Of a stretch of 64,000 nucleotides of DNA, positions 1 to 9,335 are shown piece by piece. Below the pieces are notes generated by a model. It ran no database searches. It was not told the DNA's origin and saw only the letters and a list, made by a program, of their open reading frames with translations. The position numbers and the translations under genes were made by a program. The stretch spans positions 496,001-560,000 of the forward strand of contig NZ_QXQB01000002.1 in assembly GCF_003605435.1 (NCBI RefSeq), read 5' to 3'. The number at the start of each line of letters is the position of its first letter. Position 1 is the first letter of the stretch. The DNA comes from Paenibacillus pinisoli (GTDB taxonomy: Bacteria; Bacillota; Bacilli; Paenibacillales; Paenibacillaceae).

Positions 1-600
1 GAAGGCTTCAAGTCGCTCATCGATACGATCGGGGGCATCTACTTCGAGGTTGAGAAGGACATGCGCTATAGAGACAATGCGGACAAAAACCGCTACGATA
101 TCAATCTGAAAAAGGGTTACCAGCTGCTGGACGGCGACAAGGCGCTCCAATACGTTCGCTTCCGCCATGATGCCATGAGCGACTATACGCGGACAGAGCG
201 TCAGCGCAACTTCCTGAAGGCTGTTGCCAAGGAGCTTCAATCCACCTGGAACCTGATTCGGATGAAAGAAATTCTGGAGAGCGTCTCTCCTTATATCGAG
301 ACCAACCTGAGCGTCTCCGATATGCTCAAACTGGGTCAGCTTGGTGTCGACAGCCATATCGGCGGTACAGCGCAAATCCCGCCAATGGAGCTGGTGCAAG
401 AGATGAATGTCGGCGGAGCATCCGTCATCGGCGTTCGCGACAAGGATGCGCTGCTCGGTTACGTTCAAGAGATTCTCTCCACCGACGAGACGATTCCGGT
501 GCCGTCGGAGACTCCTGATGCGAGTGGGGACAATTCCAGCGGTTCGGCAAGCGGCGGAGGAGTATCGGGTAGCACCGGACGCACGGGAAGCCGCAGCTAA
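1..600 (+). CDS. LytR-CpsA-Psr (LCP) family protein, 3' part
   Basis: The reading frame is open from the first base, so the N-terminal membrane anchor and part of the LCP domain lie outside the window. The visible 199 residues contain the end of the LCP domain: the GGIYFEVEKDM segment, the YQLLDGDKALQYVRFRHD block with its conserved arginines, and the RTERQRNFL helix. These are hallmark phosphate/polyprenyl-binding parts of enzymes that transfer teichoic acid or other glycopolymers from undecaprenyl carriers to peptidoglycan, outside the membrane. The last 45 residues are a Ser/Gly/Thr-rich low-complexity tail, common in Paenibacillus LCP proteins. An intrinsic terminator follows 16 bases after the stop. 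Confidence 0.9.
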   Translation, partial: EGFKSLIDTIGGIYFEVEKDMRYRDNADKNRYDINLKKGYQLLDGDKALQYVRFRHDAMSDYTRTERQRNFLKAVAKELQSTWNLIRMKEILESVSPYIETNLSVSDMLKLGQLGVDSHIGGTAQIPPMELVQEMNVGGASVIGVRDKDALLGYVQEILSTDETIPVPSETPDASGDNSSGSASGGGVSGSTGRTGSRS

Positions 601-616
601 CTTATAAGCCCATGAG

Positions 617-642
617 AAAGAGCACATGCCGTGCTCTTTTTC
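617..642 (+). terminator. Rho-independent terminator after the LCP gene
   Basis: Perfect 9-bp stem AAAGAGCAC/GTGCTCTTT with a 5-base loop, running straight into a T-rich stretch. Confidence 0.8.
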
Positions 643-770
643 TCTTTCCCCGATTCGGTTACACTAATGAAGTTGGACAAGCGGACGGAGAAGCGGTTTT
701 TGCGTTCCAGCTCTGCGACCGCCTTCATTCATAGATCGTGAAGTTTGCATATCAGAAAGGAATGGTAGAC

Positions 771-2081
771 ATGTCAAAGCATAGACCAACTTCCGAGTCG
801 CTTTATCAAGAGGCTCTGCAGCATATTGTAGGGGGCGTGAACAGCCCCTCCCGTTCATTCAAGGCCGTAGGCGGAGGCGCTCCCGTCTTCATGAAGCGTG
901 CCGAAGGCGCTTATTTCTGGGATGTGGATGACAACCGCTATATCGATTATTTGGCGGCATACGGCCCTATCATTACCGGCCATGCCCACCCTCATATAAC
1001 AGAGGCGATCATTCGCGCCGCCCAGAACGGCACGCTGTACGGCACGCCGACGGAGCTGGAGATCAAGCTCGCCCGCATGCTGAAGGAAGCGATCCCTTCG
1101 ATGGACAAGGTGCGCTTCGTGAATTCCGGCACGGAAGCCGTCATGACAACGATCCGTGTGGCGAGAGCCTATACAAAGCGGAATAAAATCATTAAATTTG
1201 CCGGCTGCTATCACGGCCATTCCGACCTCGTGCTTGTAGCCGCAGGCTCGGGGCCTTCCACGCTTGGCATTCCGGACAGCGCGGGCATCCCGGCCAGCAT
1301 TGCCCATGAGGTCATTACGGTGCCGTTCAACGATCTGGCTGCGCTCGAAGAAGCGCTGCAGCGCTGGGGCGACGATACGGCAGCCGTTATGGTAGAACCG
1401 ATTGTCGGCAATTTCGGCATGGTAATGCCGCAGGAAGGCTTCCTTGAGGGTCTGTGCAAGCTGACACGCGAGGCTGGAGCGCTTGTCATCTATGACGAAG
1501 TCATTAGCGCTTTCCGCTTCCATTACGGATCGGCGCAGACCTACAGCGCGTTCCCGGATCATGCCGCCATCGAGCCTGACTTGACCGCGCTTGGCAAAAT
1601 CATCGGCGGCGGGCTGCCGATTGGCGCTTACGGCGGACGCCGGCACATTATGGAGCAGGTTGCTCCGCTCGGCCCTGCCTACCAGGCTGGCACGATGGCG
1701 GGCAATCCCGCTTCCATCGCAGCAGGCATCGCTTGCCTGGAGGTGCTGCAGGAGCCGGGCATCTACGAGCGGATGGAGGGCCTTGCTTCGAAGCTCGCCT
1801 CAGGCCTGCTCGACTCAGCCCTGAAGCACGGCATCCCGCTTACTGTCAATCAAATCAGGGGTTCCTTCTCCGCCCACTTCTGCGATCATCCGGTCACAAA
1901 TTATGATGAGGCGCAGGATACAGACGGCGAGAGATTCGGCAAGTTCTTCCGCCTAATGCTGGATCAGGGCATCAATCTCGCCCCTTCCAAATATGAGGCC
2001 TGGTTCCTGACGACCGCGCATACAGAAGCCGATATCGATGCAACTATCGAAGCCGCGGAACGCGCCATGGCATCTCTATAA
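771..2081 (+). CDS. hemL: Glutamate-1-semialdehyde 2,1-aminomutase
   Basis: PLP enzyme that moves the amino group of glutamate-1-semialdehyde to give 5-aminolevulinate, the first committed tetrapyrrole precursor. The 436-residue product starts MSKHRPTSE and has the family N-terminus ([10 protein letters not shown]), the NSGTEAVM phosphate-binding loop and the catalytic lysine (Lys276) in the [15 protein letters not shown] block. I chose the ATG at 771 because AGAAAGGA lies 9 bases upstream; the frame could extend to a GTG at 738 but without a ribosome site. No other hem genes are near, so this may be the stand-alone second copy (the gsaB type of Bacillus) rather than the hem-operon copy. The GNAT gene 54 bases downstream is probably cotranscribed. 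Confidence 0.93.
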   Translation: MSKHRPTSESLYQEALQHIVGGVNSPSRSFKAVGGGAPVFMKRAEGAYFWDVDDNRYIDYLAAYGPIITGHAHPHITEAIIRAAQNGTLYGTPTELEIKLARMLKEAIPSMDKVRFVNSGTEAVMTTIRVARAYTKRNKIIKFAGCYHGHSDLVLVAAGSGPSTLGIPDSAGIPASIAHEVITVPFNDLAALEEALQRWGDDTAAVMVEPIVGNFGMVMPQEGFLEGLCKLTREAGALVIYDEVISAFRFHYGSAQTYSAFPDHAAIEPDLTALGKIIGGGLPIGAYGGRRHIMEQVAPLGPAYQAGTMAGNPASIAAGIACLEVLQEPGIYERMEGLASKLASGLLDSALKHGIPLTVNQIRGSFSAHFCDHPVTNYDEAQDTDGERFGKFFRLMLDQGINLAPSKYEAWFLTTAHTEADIDATIEAAERAMASL

Positions 2082-2135
2082 AAGGAATTTGATCACGAAG
2101 CAGATCAGGAAGATTAGAGAGGAGCTGCGCACAGC

Positions 2136-2621
2136 ATGAATGTCATTACACGGTTATCGGAAGCTGGCGACTTCGGAGCGCTTGCTGAACTGAACAATAG
2201 GCTTTGGAACGACGACACGTCCCCTGCCCCGATTCATTGGGATGGCGCGGAGGAGTACGCGCAATATCATACTCCGGGCTCGGAGATTGTAGCGGTATGC
2301 GATGGCCAGCTATGCGGCTATGTGAGCCTGAAGACGCCGACCAAGCTGGAATCGAACAAGCATGTTGCCGAGCTCGCCATTGGCGTCGACTCTCGCTTCA
2401 GAGGCATCGGCGCCGGGAGATTGCTGCTGAATGCCGCTTATGATTGGGCGAAGCAAAACGGCAAGCGCAAGCTGTCGCTCCGTGTGCTCTCGACGAATAC
2501 GTCTGCGATTGCTTTTTATGAGAAATGCGGATTCCTGGTACAGGGCAGGCTGATTGAAGAGTTTTACCTCAATGGCCGTTACGTCGATGATATCTTCATG
2601 TATAAAATGATCGACGAATAA
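2136..2621 (+). CDS. GNAT family N-acetyltransferase
   Basis: 161-residue protein with a single GNAT fold: the acetyl-CoA binding motif A is visible as SRFRGIGAGRLLL, followed by the motif B region FYEKCGFLVQGRL. This resembles acetyltransferases of the RimI/YhbS breadth, so the substrate cannot be named. The ATG is preceded by GAGAGGAG at a somewhat long spacing. It follows hemL by 54 bases without a terminator. Downstream there is no terminator until 3568, so its transcript would run through the whole 51-bp repeat array. Confidence 0.85.
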   Translation: MNVITRLSEAGDFGALAELNNRLWNDDTSPAPIHWDGAEEYAQYHTPGSEIVAVCDGQLCGYVSLKTPTKLESNKHVAELAIGVDSRFRGIGAGRLLLNAAYDWAKQNGKRKLSLRVLSTNTSAIAFYEKCGFLVQGRLIEEFYLNGRYVDDIFMYKMIDE

Positions 2622-2737
2622 CTGACCAACATCCCAATAGAAAGGGACTCTTCCAAAAGCGAATGGTTGTGCCACACAAGGTTAATCGTAAGCTGGAGCG
2701 ATACTCAGTCAGCCAAATATAGCTTTTGGGACAGTCT

Positions 2738-3535
2738 CGTGCAGCTGTGCGGAAAACGGAACTGCTGGCCGAGAAACTCGGCTTAGTGAGCGCAGCCGAG
2801 CGCCAATCATAGCTGCTGGTCGAGAAACTCGGCTTAGTGGGCGCAGCCGTGCGGAAAACGGAGCTGCATGCCGAGAAACTCGGCTTGCAGTGTGCCGCCG
2901 AGCGGCAATCAAAGCTGCATGCCGAGAAACTCGGCTTACAGGGTGCCGCCAAGCGGCAATCAGAGCTGCATACCGAGAAACTCGGCTTACAGAGTACCGC
3001 CAAGCGGTGATCAAAGCTGCATGCCAAGAAACTCGGCTTACAGAGTACCGCCAAGCGGCAATCAGAGCTGCATACCGAGAAACTCGGCTTACAGAGTACC
3101 GCCAAGCGGCAATCAAAGCTGCATGCCAAGAAACTCGGCTTACAGAGTACCGCCAAGCGGCAATCAGTGCTGCATGCCGAGAAACTAGGCTTACTGAGTG
3201 CTGCCGAGCGGCAATCAGTGCTGCATGCCGAGAAACTCGGCTTGCAGTGTGCCGCCGAGCGGCAATCAGAGCGGTATGTCGAGAAGCTCGGCTTACAGAG
3301 TGCCGCCAAGCGGCAATCAGAGCTGCATGCCGAGAAACTCGGCTTAGTGAGCGCAGCCGTGCGGCAATCAGAGCTGCATGCCGAGAAACTCGGCTTAGTG
3401 GGCGCAGCCGTGCGGCAATCAGAGCTGCATGCCGAGAAACTCGGCTTAGAGAGCCCCTCCGTACGGAAAGCTGAGCTGCAAGACGTAAAACACGGCTTAG
3501 AGCGTGTGCGCAGGGTGAAAAGCCAAGCGGCAAGC
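2738..3535. repeat. Tandem array 1: about 15 copies of a 51-bp unit with two hairpins
   Basis: The motif GAGAAACTCGGCTTA or a close variant recurs at 2771, 2822, 2873, 2924, 2975 and on to 3485, exactly every 51 bases with no indel. Each unit has one dyad GCCGAG-AAA-CTCGGC and, about 10 bases later, a second dyad TGCCGC-CGA-GCGGCA (or with CAA loop). Units differ by scattered substitutions; the flanking copies are most diverged. Because 51 is 17 codons, long frames stay open on both strands, but none has a credible start. The array fills the space between the GNAT gene and a terminator. A related array lies at 47.1 kb. Confidence 0.9.
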
Positions 3536-3567
3536 CATGCCCTGCTTTGACAAGATTTCAAGCAAGT

Positions 3568-3611
3568 AAAAGCCTTCAAATCCACTTTGCGGTGGTTTTG
3601 AAGGCTTTTTT
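3568..3611. terminator. Bidirectional terminator at the end of array 1
   Basis: Long stem AAAGCCTTCAAA.CCAC / GGTGG.TTTGAAGGCTTT followed by a T-run on the plus strand and TTTTACTTG on the minus strand. It can end transcripts coming from hemL-GNAT-array and from the convergent sugar dehydrogenase gene. Confidence 0.8.
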
Positions 3612-3684
3612 ATCCAATATTTAAGAATGGCCTATCCATTCATTGCTTCACTTTTGGTTCCCTTTAGGGACTACCCCTTCATCA

Positions 3685-4848
3685 TTACTCGTAAGGCATC
3701 GCGACTAGCCGGTCATCTGTGCTGCCAGGAGAGCCGCGTCCGTCGCGGTTATTCGTAATGAAATAAAGAGTTCCGTCCTTGAGTGCCAGATCGCGTATCC
3801 GGCCCTCTCCAGCATGATAGGTTTCCATCTCTCCGCTTTCAGGCGTATAGCGATAGATCGCCTCGCCGCGAAGACCAGCTATAAGCAGCCTTCCTTGATC
3901 ATCGATGATAGTGCCGGACGGCGCAATCGCTTCGTCGCCTGTATGATAGAGCGGCGCAATCATGCCTTCCCGATTGTCATCGCCGATCACGGCAGGCCAG
4001 CCATAATTGCCGGACGGCTCAATCCGGTTAATCTCGTCATGCCCTCCGGGCCTTCCCGACGGGCCGTGCTCCGAGCTGTACATGATGCCATCCTTCGTCC
4101 ACGCCAACCCTTGCGGATTGCGATGGCCATACGAATAGACATAAGAGCCTGGAGTCGGATTGTCATCCGGCACTGCACCATCCAGCGTCATACGGAGGAT
4201 TTTGCCAGCGAGGCTGTCTCTGTCCTGAGACAGCGCCTGCTCCTGCGCATCGCCCGTTGTCACGTAGAGCATGCCTTCAGGCCCAAAGGCCAGCCGTCCG
4301 CCATTATGGTACAGATCGCCCGGAATGCCTTCCATCAGCGGACGCTCCTCGGCCCACTCCGAGCCCTCCTTCTTCAGCAGAACGACCCGGTTCATCGTCC
4401 CTTCCGCCCCCCGATACGTATGGTAGGCGAACGCTAGTCCCGACTGCTGAAAATCCGGAGCCAGCAGCAGACCTAGAAATCCGCCCTCTCCATCATGATG
4501 GACAGCCTTGGCAAGGCGGACGGTCTGGCGGTCGATCTCTCCGTCCTTAACGTGGACGATGCTGCCTTCCCGCTCGCTCATATATATTTCATTGCCGTCA
4601 AAAGCAATCGACCATGGAATGCGGAGGCCGGCGCTGATCGTGCCGTGCTGGACGGCTGGCGGAGAAGACTCTTCCGCAGGCTGGGACGGCGATGGCTTCT
4701 CTCCATTGGGGTCGCCTGGCGAAGGCTGCTCCGCGGCAGTCGGCGTTGGTCCGTTATCTTCAGCTGGCGCGTCCGAACGGCTGCAACCCGCTATGACGAC
4801 CGCCAGCGTCATCGCAGCAGCCCCAAGCTTGATCCATTGCGTGTTCAT
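3685..4848 (-). CDS. PQQ-type sugar dehydrogenase family lipoprotein
   Basis: Secreted lipoprotein of the glucose/sorbosone dehydrogenase family, a six-bladed beta-propeller that in characterised members oxidises aldose sugars with PQQ. A lipoprotein signal with lipobox VIAGC (Cys22) is followed by a Pro/Ser/Glu-rich linker to about residue 65. Family landmarks include GLRIPWSIAF, GEGGFLGLLLAPDF, YHNGGRLAFGPEGMLYVTTGD, the SYGHRNPQGLAW block and EHGPSG...DEINRI. Whether it really uses PQQ is unknown; many Firmicute members are annotated from the fold alone. The ATG at 4848 has AGGAGG 8 bases upstream; a GTG one codon earlier is possible. It lies 26 bases after the inositol monophosphatase gene and may be cotranscribed. 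Confidence 0.87.
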   Translation of the reverse strand: MNTQWIKLGAAAMTLAVVIAGCSRSDAPAEDNGPTPTAAEQPSPGDPNGEKPSPSQPAEESSPPAVQHGTISAGLRIPWSIAFDGNEIYMSEREGSIVHVKDGEIDRQTVRLAKAVHHDGEGGFLGLLLAPDFQQSGLAFAYHTYRGAEGTMNRVVLLKKEGSEWAEERPLMEGIPGDLYHNGGRLAFGPEGMLYVTTGDAQEQALSQDRDSLAGKILRMTLDGAVPDDNPTPGSYVYSYGHRNPQGLAWTKDGIMYSSEHGPSGRPGGHDEINRIEPSGNYGWPAVIGDDNREGMIAPLYHTGDEAIAPSGTIIDDQGRLLIAGLRGEAIYRYTPESGEMETYHAGEGRIRDLALKDGTLYFITNNRDGRGSPGSTDDRLVAMPYE

Positions 4849-4874
4849 CACTCCCGCCTCCTATCCTTTGGTCA

Positions 4875-5732
4875 TTATGATCCGGCAGCTTCCGCTTTCT
4901 TCAATGCCGCGAGCAGCTCATCATGCAAGTAGCCGTTGCTCGCTGCGACATTGCGCACGCCAAGCGAATACGTATCGCCCTTTGTATCGGTCACGATTCC
5001 GCCCGACTCCTGAATAAGCAGCACGCCGGCTGCCATATCCCAGCTGTTCAGGCCAATCTCCCAAAATCCGCTCAGACGCCCAGCCGCGACATATGCCAGA
5101 TGCAGCGCGGCCGATCCCGCAACTCTCAGATTGCGCACTTGCGAAGCAAGCTCAGCAATTCCACGCAGATTAACAGGCAGCGCATGCTCCCTCTCCGCTG
5201 GCAATCCAGTGGCGATCAAGCCTTCCTTCAATGTCCGGTCTTCCGATACTTGCATCCGTCTGCCGTGAACATAGGCGCCCTTGCCCTTCTCCGCGACGAA
5301 CAGTTCATCCCTCACGGGATCATAGACGACGCCTACGATAATTTCTCCGCGGTAAGCAAGCGCGATAGACACGCAGAAGAACGGAAAGCCATGCACAAAG
5401 TTCGTCGTGCCGTCAATCGGGTCTACGATCCATAAGTACTCCGAGTCGCTTGCCTCCTCCAGCGCTTTGGCAGAGGCCTCCGGCCCCGGCTCGCAGCCTT
5501 CCTCTCCCAGAAATGAATGATGGGGAAAGTGCGTGGCAATCAGCTTCCGGATCAGACGCTCGGAACCCTTGTCCACTTCGGTGACAAGGTCATGCTCAGA
5601 ATATTTTATTTCAAGGCTGGCGTAGTTGCCCAGCTTGGTCATAATCCATTCCCCGGCCTTCGCCGCACAGTTGATGGCAACAGCCGTGAAGCTTTTGCCG
5701 CCGACTACGAAGGCATTGTTCCCTTCCGTCAC
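4875..5732 (-). CDS. Inositol monophosphatase family protein
   Basis: Mg2+-dependent, Li+-sensitive type phosphatase of the SuhB/IMPase family (285 residues), expected to hydrolyse inositol-1-phosphate or related sugar phosphates in the cytosol. The metal-site motifs are all present: GEEG near residue 78, DPIDGTTNF near 104 and WDMAAG near 232. The start is a GTG with GAGGAG about 11 bases upstream. It lies between the TauE gene (127-base gap upstream) and the sugar dehydrogenase gene. Substrate within the family cannot be decided from sequence. Confidence 0.9.
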   Translation of the reverse strand: MTEGNNAFVVGGKSFTAVAINCAAKAGEWIMTKLGNYASLEIKYSEHDLVTEVDKGSERLIRKLIATHFPHHSFLGEEGCEPGPEASAKALEEASDSEYLWIVDPIDGTTNFVHGFPFFCVSIALAYRGEIIVGVVYDPVRDELFVAEKGKGAYVHGRRMQVSEDRTLKEGLIATGLPAEREHALPVNLRGIAELASQVRNLRVAGSAALHLAYVAAGRLSGFWEIGLNSWDMAAGVLLIQESGGIVTDTKGDTYSLGVRNVAASNGYLHDELLAALKKAEAAGS

Positions 5733-5859
5733 TTCGTATCACACTCCTCGCGAGTAATAGGGTTCTTCCTTGGTACAAGATCAATAAACAACACATCTAT
5801 CATATTTAATACGTATGGAGCCCGTGACTCGTTTCGCCTGAATGGCAGAATATCGGGCG

Positions 5860-6678
5860 CTATACATGAGCTGCCCCTTCCCAAATAAGCTGAATCGACA
5901 ACGCAATAAGCGTAACCCGCAGCAGCCACAATAGCCCCTTCCCGCTCATCCGCATCGCGATAGATGCCCCCAGCTTGCCTCCGATCCATGCGCCCGGCGC
6001 AAGCGCAAGCACCAGCAGCCAGTTCATCTCGCCAAGCGAGGCATGCATCCCGCTGCCCAATATGGACGACAGGAATATAACAAACATGGAGGTTGCCGTA
6101 GCAACATGCGCCGGAAAGCGGAATAGAAGGACCATAAGCGGCACGAACAGCGATCCGCCTCCGATTCCGAACAAACCCGATATGAGCCCGACGCCGAAGC
6201 CGATAGCCAGCGCCGGCAGCGTGCCATAGCTGTAGCTGTGTCTTACTCCTGAGGCGTCGACCAGTTCCCGCTTAATCGGCCAGTCCCTCGAAAACGGTTT
6301 CATATAATCGCGGGCAATCAACAGTCCCGCCATGCCAAGCATGAACAGTCCGAATCCGAGCTGGAATACGCCCATCGGCAGCTTCCCGGTAATGGCCGCT
6401 CCAAGCAATGCGCCCGGCCCGCTTGTGATGAAGAGCAGCAATGCGCTCCGCTTGTCGACCAGTCCCCTCTTGGAATAAGAGATGGTCGATGCAAGCGCTG
6501 TCACAACAAGTACTGACAGCGATACCCCTACCGCAACCGCATGGCCGATAGGGGCTCCTATAAGAGACGGGGCCGTATAGAGCAGAGCCGGCACGATAAT
6601 AATGCCGCCTCCGAGTCCTACAATGCTGCCGAACATGGCTGCAATAACACCCAGCAATACAAGTAAAATCCATTCCAT
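5860..6678 (-). CDS. TauE/SafE family membrane exporter
   Basis: 272-residue integral membrane protein with eight or so hydrophobic helices and the duplicated family signature: GSIVGLGGGIIIVPALL in the N-half and GLISGLFGIGGGSLFVPLM in the C-half. Relatives export sulfite, sulfoacetate or other organosulfur anions, but most are unassigned. Its ATG follows the uvsE stop by two bases, so the two are cotranscribed and probably translationally coupled, although no functional link is evident. Confidence 0.88.
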   Translation of the reverse strand: MEWILLVLLGVIAAMFGSIVGLGGGIIIVPALLYTAPSLIGAPIGHAVAVGVSLSVLVVTALASTISYSKRGLVDKRSALLLFITSGPGALLGAAITGKLPMGVFQLGFGLFMLGMAGLLIARDYMKPFSRDWPIKRELVDASGVRHSYSYGTLPALAIGFGVGLISGLFGIGGGSLFVPLMVLLFRFPAHVATATSMFVIFLSSILGSGMHASLGEMNWLLVLALAPGAWIGGKLGASIAMRMSGKGLLWLLRVTLIALSIQLIWEGAAHV

Positions 6679-6680
6679 AG

Positions 6681-7703
6681 CTAATCAGGAGAAATCTCGA
6701 CGCTTGCGCCGTCCAAGACCTTGACTCCTACACCTCTTTTCTCAAGCTCCTTCATATCCTCCATCAGCCGGAGCAGCGCAGCGTCCTTGCTCTTCGCCTC
6801 CAGCATGCAATCGACTGCCCCGCATTCGCGGGCAGCTGCCTTCAGAAACCGAAGCAGCGGCTCTGGCTCCACATAATCCGCATGGCCTCTCGGGTCAGAC
6901 AGGCTCTTCGGGCTGGATGCGTGGATTTTCGGAGGCAGATCGCCTTCGCCGGCAAGACCGAGCCGCCCGCGCTCCCGCTCCCATGTGCGCACAATGCGCG
7001 GCCATAACCCGTGATGCAGCTCGTCCTCTTCTATGCCGCCAGTATTCACGGCATGATGGTGAATATCCAGCACCATCGGAACGCCGACCGTCTCGGCGGC
7101 TGCCAGCGTTTCCGCCGCATTGAACGTCTTGTCGTCGTTCTCCAGCGTAACCCGGTTCATGATGCGCGCAGGCAAGGCTCCGAACTGCTCGATGAACCTT
7201 GCGCCGGAGACAGCCTTGTCGCCATAGGCTCCCCCGATATGAATGTTGCACTTGCTGCGCTCGTCCAGCTCCATAAGCTCCAGCATGCGGACATGATGCT
7301 CCAGATCCTGCTCCGACTTGGCCAGCACCTCGGGCCTAGGCGTGCTGAATACGCAGAAGTGGTCAGGATGGAACGACACCCGCATGCCCCTCCGCTTCAC
7401 ATAATCGCCGATATCGCGGAAGGACTGCGCCAGAGGCGAATAAGCGTCCCAATCCGCCACCCCTTCATGCGTAGCGAGCGGAATCAGCTTGGACGAAAAA
7501 CGGTACATCGCAATATCATGGGCATGGCTGTTCTTCAAGATGCGCAGCGTGCTTGCCAGGTTCTCCTCCGCAATACGCTCAAGCCGCCTCAGGCCGGCTT
7601 CCCGGTCATCCAGCCCGGATAACGTCTTGTACGTCATGGTCCGGGATGGAGAAGCGTTCTCCAGCAGCAGGCTCATCGCCACGAAGCCGAATCTGACAAT
7701 CAT
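6681..7703 (-). CDS. uvsE: UV DNA damage endonuclease
   Basis: TIM-barrel endonuclease (340 residues) that nicks DNA 5' to UV photoproducts and abasic sites, starting an alternative excision repair. The N-terminus MIVRFGFVAMS, the FHPDHFCVF block, the VTLENDD glutamate metal ligand, DIHHH and KIHASSPKS match the UVDE family and supply its His/Glu/Asp metal ligands. Length fits the Bacillus-type enzyme. A GGGGG ribosome site precedes the ATG, and the upstream small gene ends three bases before it. In spore-formers this repair is useful during germination. Confidence 0.93.
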   Translation of the reverse strand: MIVRFGFVAMSLLLENASPSRTMTYKTLSGLDDREAGLRRLERIAEENLASTLRILKNSHAHDIAMYRFSSKLIPLATHEGVADWDAYSPLAQSFRDIGDYVKRRGMRVSFHPDHFCVFSTPRPEVLAKSEQDLEHHVRMLELMELDERSKCNIHIGGAYGDKAVSGARFIEQFGALPARIMNRVTLENDDKTFNAAETLAAAETVGVPMVLDIHHHAVNTGGIEEDELHHGLWPRIVRTWERERGRLGLAGEGDLPPKIHASSPKSLSDPRGHADYVEPEPLLRFLKAAARECGAVDCMLEAKSKDAALLRLMEDMKELEKRGVGVKVLDGASVEISPD

Positions 7704-7706
7704 ACG

Positions 7707-8036
7707 TTACCCCCGCTCTCCAAAAAACATCTCGTACGCCAGGGCCGTCTGAATGCGCGCTTCCTCTTCAGTCAGCTTCCGCACCAGCTCCATCTCTACC
7801 TGCGTCACTTCTTCGCCTTGAAAGTTGATCTCCGCAATGGAGGCTGAGATTCGCACAATCGCGATCGCCTCATTGTTCGGCGTATAAGCGATTACCTTCT
7901 GTCCCGTCGGATAGACGCGGAACCCGCTCTTTACCATTTTGCCCTTGCCGTATTCCAACAATTCATACAGCTCTTGCTCCGACTTGAATTTGCATACCGA
8001 ATTGAATTCCGTCTGAAATCCCATTGCAAACTTCAT
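7707..8036 (-). CDS. Conserved hypothetical protein upstream of uvsE
   Basis: 109-residue soluble protein that I do not recognise. It has mixed beta/alpha character with a charged C-terminal helix (EVTQVEMELVRKLTEEEARIQTALAYEMFF), no signal peptide and no cysteine pair. AGAGAGG lies just before the ATG. The stop is three bases from the uvsE start, so it forms a unit with uvsE and the TauE gene. Codon use and start site look genuine. Confidence 0.7.
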   Translation of the reverse strand: MKFAMGFQTEFNSVCKFKSEQELYELLEYGKGKMVKSGFRVYPTGQKVIAYTPNNEAIAIVRISASIAEINFQGEEVTQVEMELVRKLTEEEARIQTALAYEMFFGERG

Positions 8037-8059
8037 CCTCTCTTCACTCTATAATGGCA

Positions 8060-8098
8060 TAGCCGCGCAGCAGCTCCCAGGGGAGCACCAGCGCGGCT
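8060..8098. other. Strong GC hairpin between ddl and the uvsE operon
   Basis: Outer arms AGCCGCGC and GCGCGGCT with an inner stem GCTCCC/GGGAGC. No T-run follows on either strand, so it is not a classic terminator; it may be a weak terminator or an mRNA 3'-end stabiliser for ddl. Confidence 0.5.
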
Positions 8099-8120
8099 TC
8101 ATTCTGCCTTGATACATGAC

Positions 8121-9290
8121 TTAGGCCTTGAGCGACTCTCCCGTAAAGTCAATTCGCTGCTTGTCCCTATGCCGCTCAAGCGCCAGACGAATCAGCGTGT
8201 CCAGCAGCTCCTTATAAGGAACGCCTGTCTCGCGCCACATCAATGGATACATGCTGAACGGCGTAAAGCCTGGCAGCGTATTCACTTCATTGATCAGCAG
8301 CTGATTGTCATCCTTCCGCAAGAAGAAATCCACGCGGGACAAGCCGGATCCGTCAATCGCCTGAAAGGCGCGGACCGCCATCTCGCGAATGGATTCGGTC
8401 AGTTCAGCCGATAGTTCCGCGGGAATGACCATCGTCGACTTGCCGTCGATATATTTTGCCTTGTAATCGTAAAATTCATTGGACGGTGCAATCTCGCCAG
8501 GCACAGAAGCCTTAGCCTCATCATTGCCCAGCACGCTAACCTCGATCTCACGGGCGTCGATGAACTCCTCCACAATAACCTTGCGGTCAAAGCGGAATGC
8601 GTAATTAACAGCCTCAATCAGCTCTTCCCTGTTCTTCGCCTTGGATACGCCTACGCTGGACCCCAGATTGGCCGGCTTAATAAAGCAAGGGTAACCGAGA
8701 GCGATTTCGCATTCCATAATGAAGTAGGAAGCGTCCTTCTCCCATTGCGTGCGGTTGAAGTGGCGATAGACGCATTGCGGCAAGCCTTCCTGCGCAAAAA
8801 CCTTCTTCATCATAATCTTGTCCATCCCGACAGCGGAAGCCAAAACGCCTGCTCCGACATAAGGAATATTGGCCATCTCGAACAAGCCTTGGATCGTGCC
8901 GTCTTCGCCGAACGTGCCGTGCAGCAGCGGGAACATGACGTCAACCGTCTCTGCAGGCGCAGCCTGTGAGGAGTGGCTGCTGATCGTGGCTTCGCCCCCC
9001 TGGGCGATGGCCCCGCCAGCCGATTGATCAAGCGCGCTGAAGAGCGGCGCAAGCGAACGGCTCGACGTCATGCCCCCTTCGCCTCCGAAGCGGAGCGATT
9101 CCACCGATTCCGGCGCCGCCAGCAGAGTCGCCCCGCTTTTCCATTCGCCTTGCTTTGTAATATAGAAAGGTTTGATTTCGTATTGGTTATAATCAAATTC
9201 GCGCATGACGGCGAAGGCTGTCTGAAGCGACACCTCGTGCTCTCCTGACTTCCCTCCGTACACGAGTCCGACCCTTACTTTGCTCCCCAT
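8121..9290 (-). CDS. ddl: D-alanine--D-alanine ligase
   Basis: ATP-grasp ligase making the D-Ala-D-Ala dipeptide for peptidoglycan. 389 residues with GGKSGEHEVSL at the N-terminus, the substrate-binding PLLHGTFGEDGTIQG loop, ATP-grasp blocks FIKPANLGSSVG and VIVEEFIDAREIEVSVLG, the omega-loop tyrosine segment YDYKAKY typical of D-Ala-D-Ala rather than D-Ala-D-Lac enzymes, and the C-terminal INEVNTLPGFT metal site. A low-complexity Ser/Ala/Gly insertion at about residues 80-112 makes it longer than usual. CCGGAGG stands just before the ATG. Confidence 0.95.
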   Translation of the reverse strand: MGSKVRVGLVYGGKSGEHEVSLQTAFAVMREFDYNQYEIKPFYITKQGEWKSGATLLAAPESVESLRFGGEGGMTSSRSLAPLFSALDQSAGGAIAQGGEATISSHSSQAAPAETVDVMFPLLHGTFGEDGTIQGLFEMANIPYVGAGVLASAVGMDKIMMKKVFAQEGLPQCVYRHFNRTQWEKDASYFIMECEIALGYPCFIKPANLGSSVGVSKAKNREELIEAVNYAFRFDRKVIVEEFIDAREIEVSVLGNDEAKASVPGEIAPSNEFYDYKAKYIDGKSTMVIPAELSAELTESIREMAVRAFQAIDGSGLSRVDFFLRKDDNQLLINEVNTLPGFTPFSMYPLMWRETGVPYKELLDTLIRLALERHRDKQRIDFTGESLKA

Positions 9291-9335
9291 AGTCTATCCT
9301 CCGGTATGATATAATTTCCTTCCGTGCTTGCCTGC

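Noticed and set aside
2890-3474. Plus-strand frame with 17-residue repeats over array 1
   Set aside because: Same cause; no start signal and no recognisable protein.
2596-3585. 329-codon minus-strand frame with 17-residue Ser/Cys repeats over array 1
   Set aside because: It starts inside a terminator hairpin without a ribosome site, overlaps the GNAT gene, and equally long frames exist on the other strand because the unit is 51 bp.
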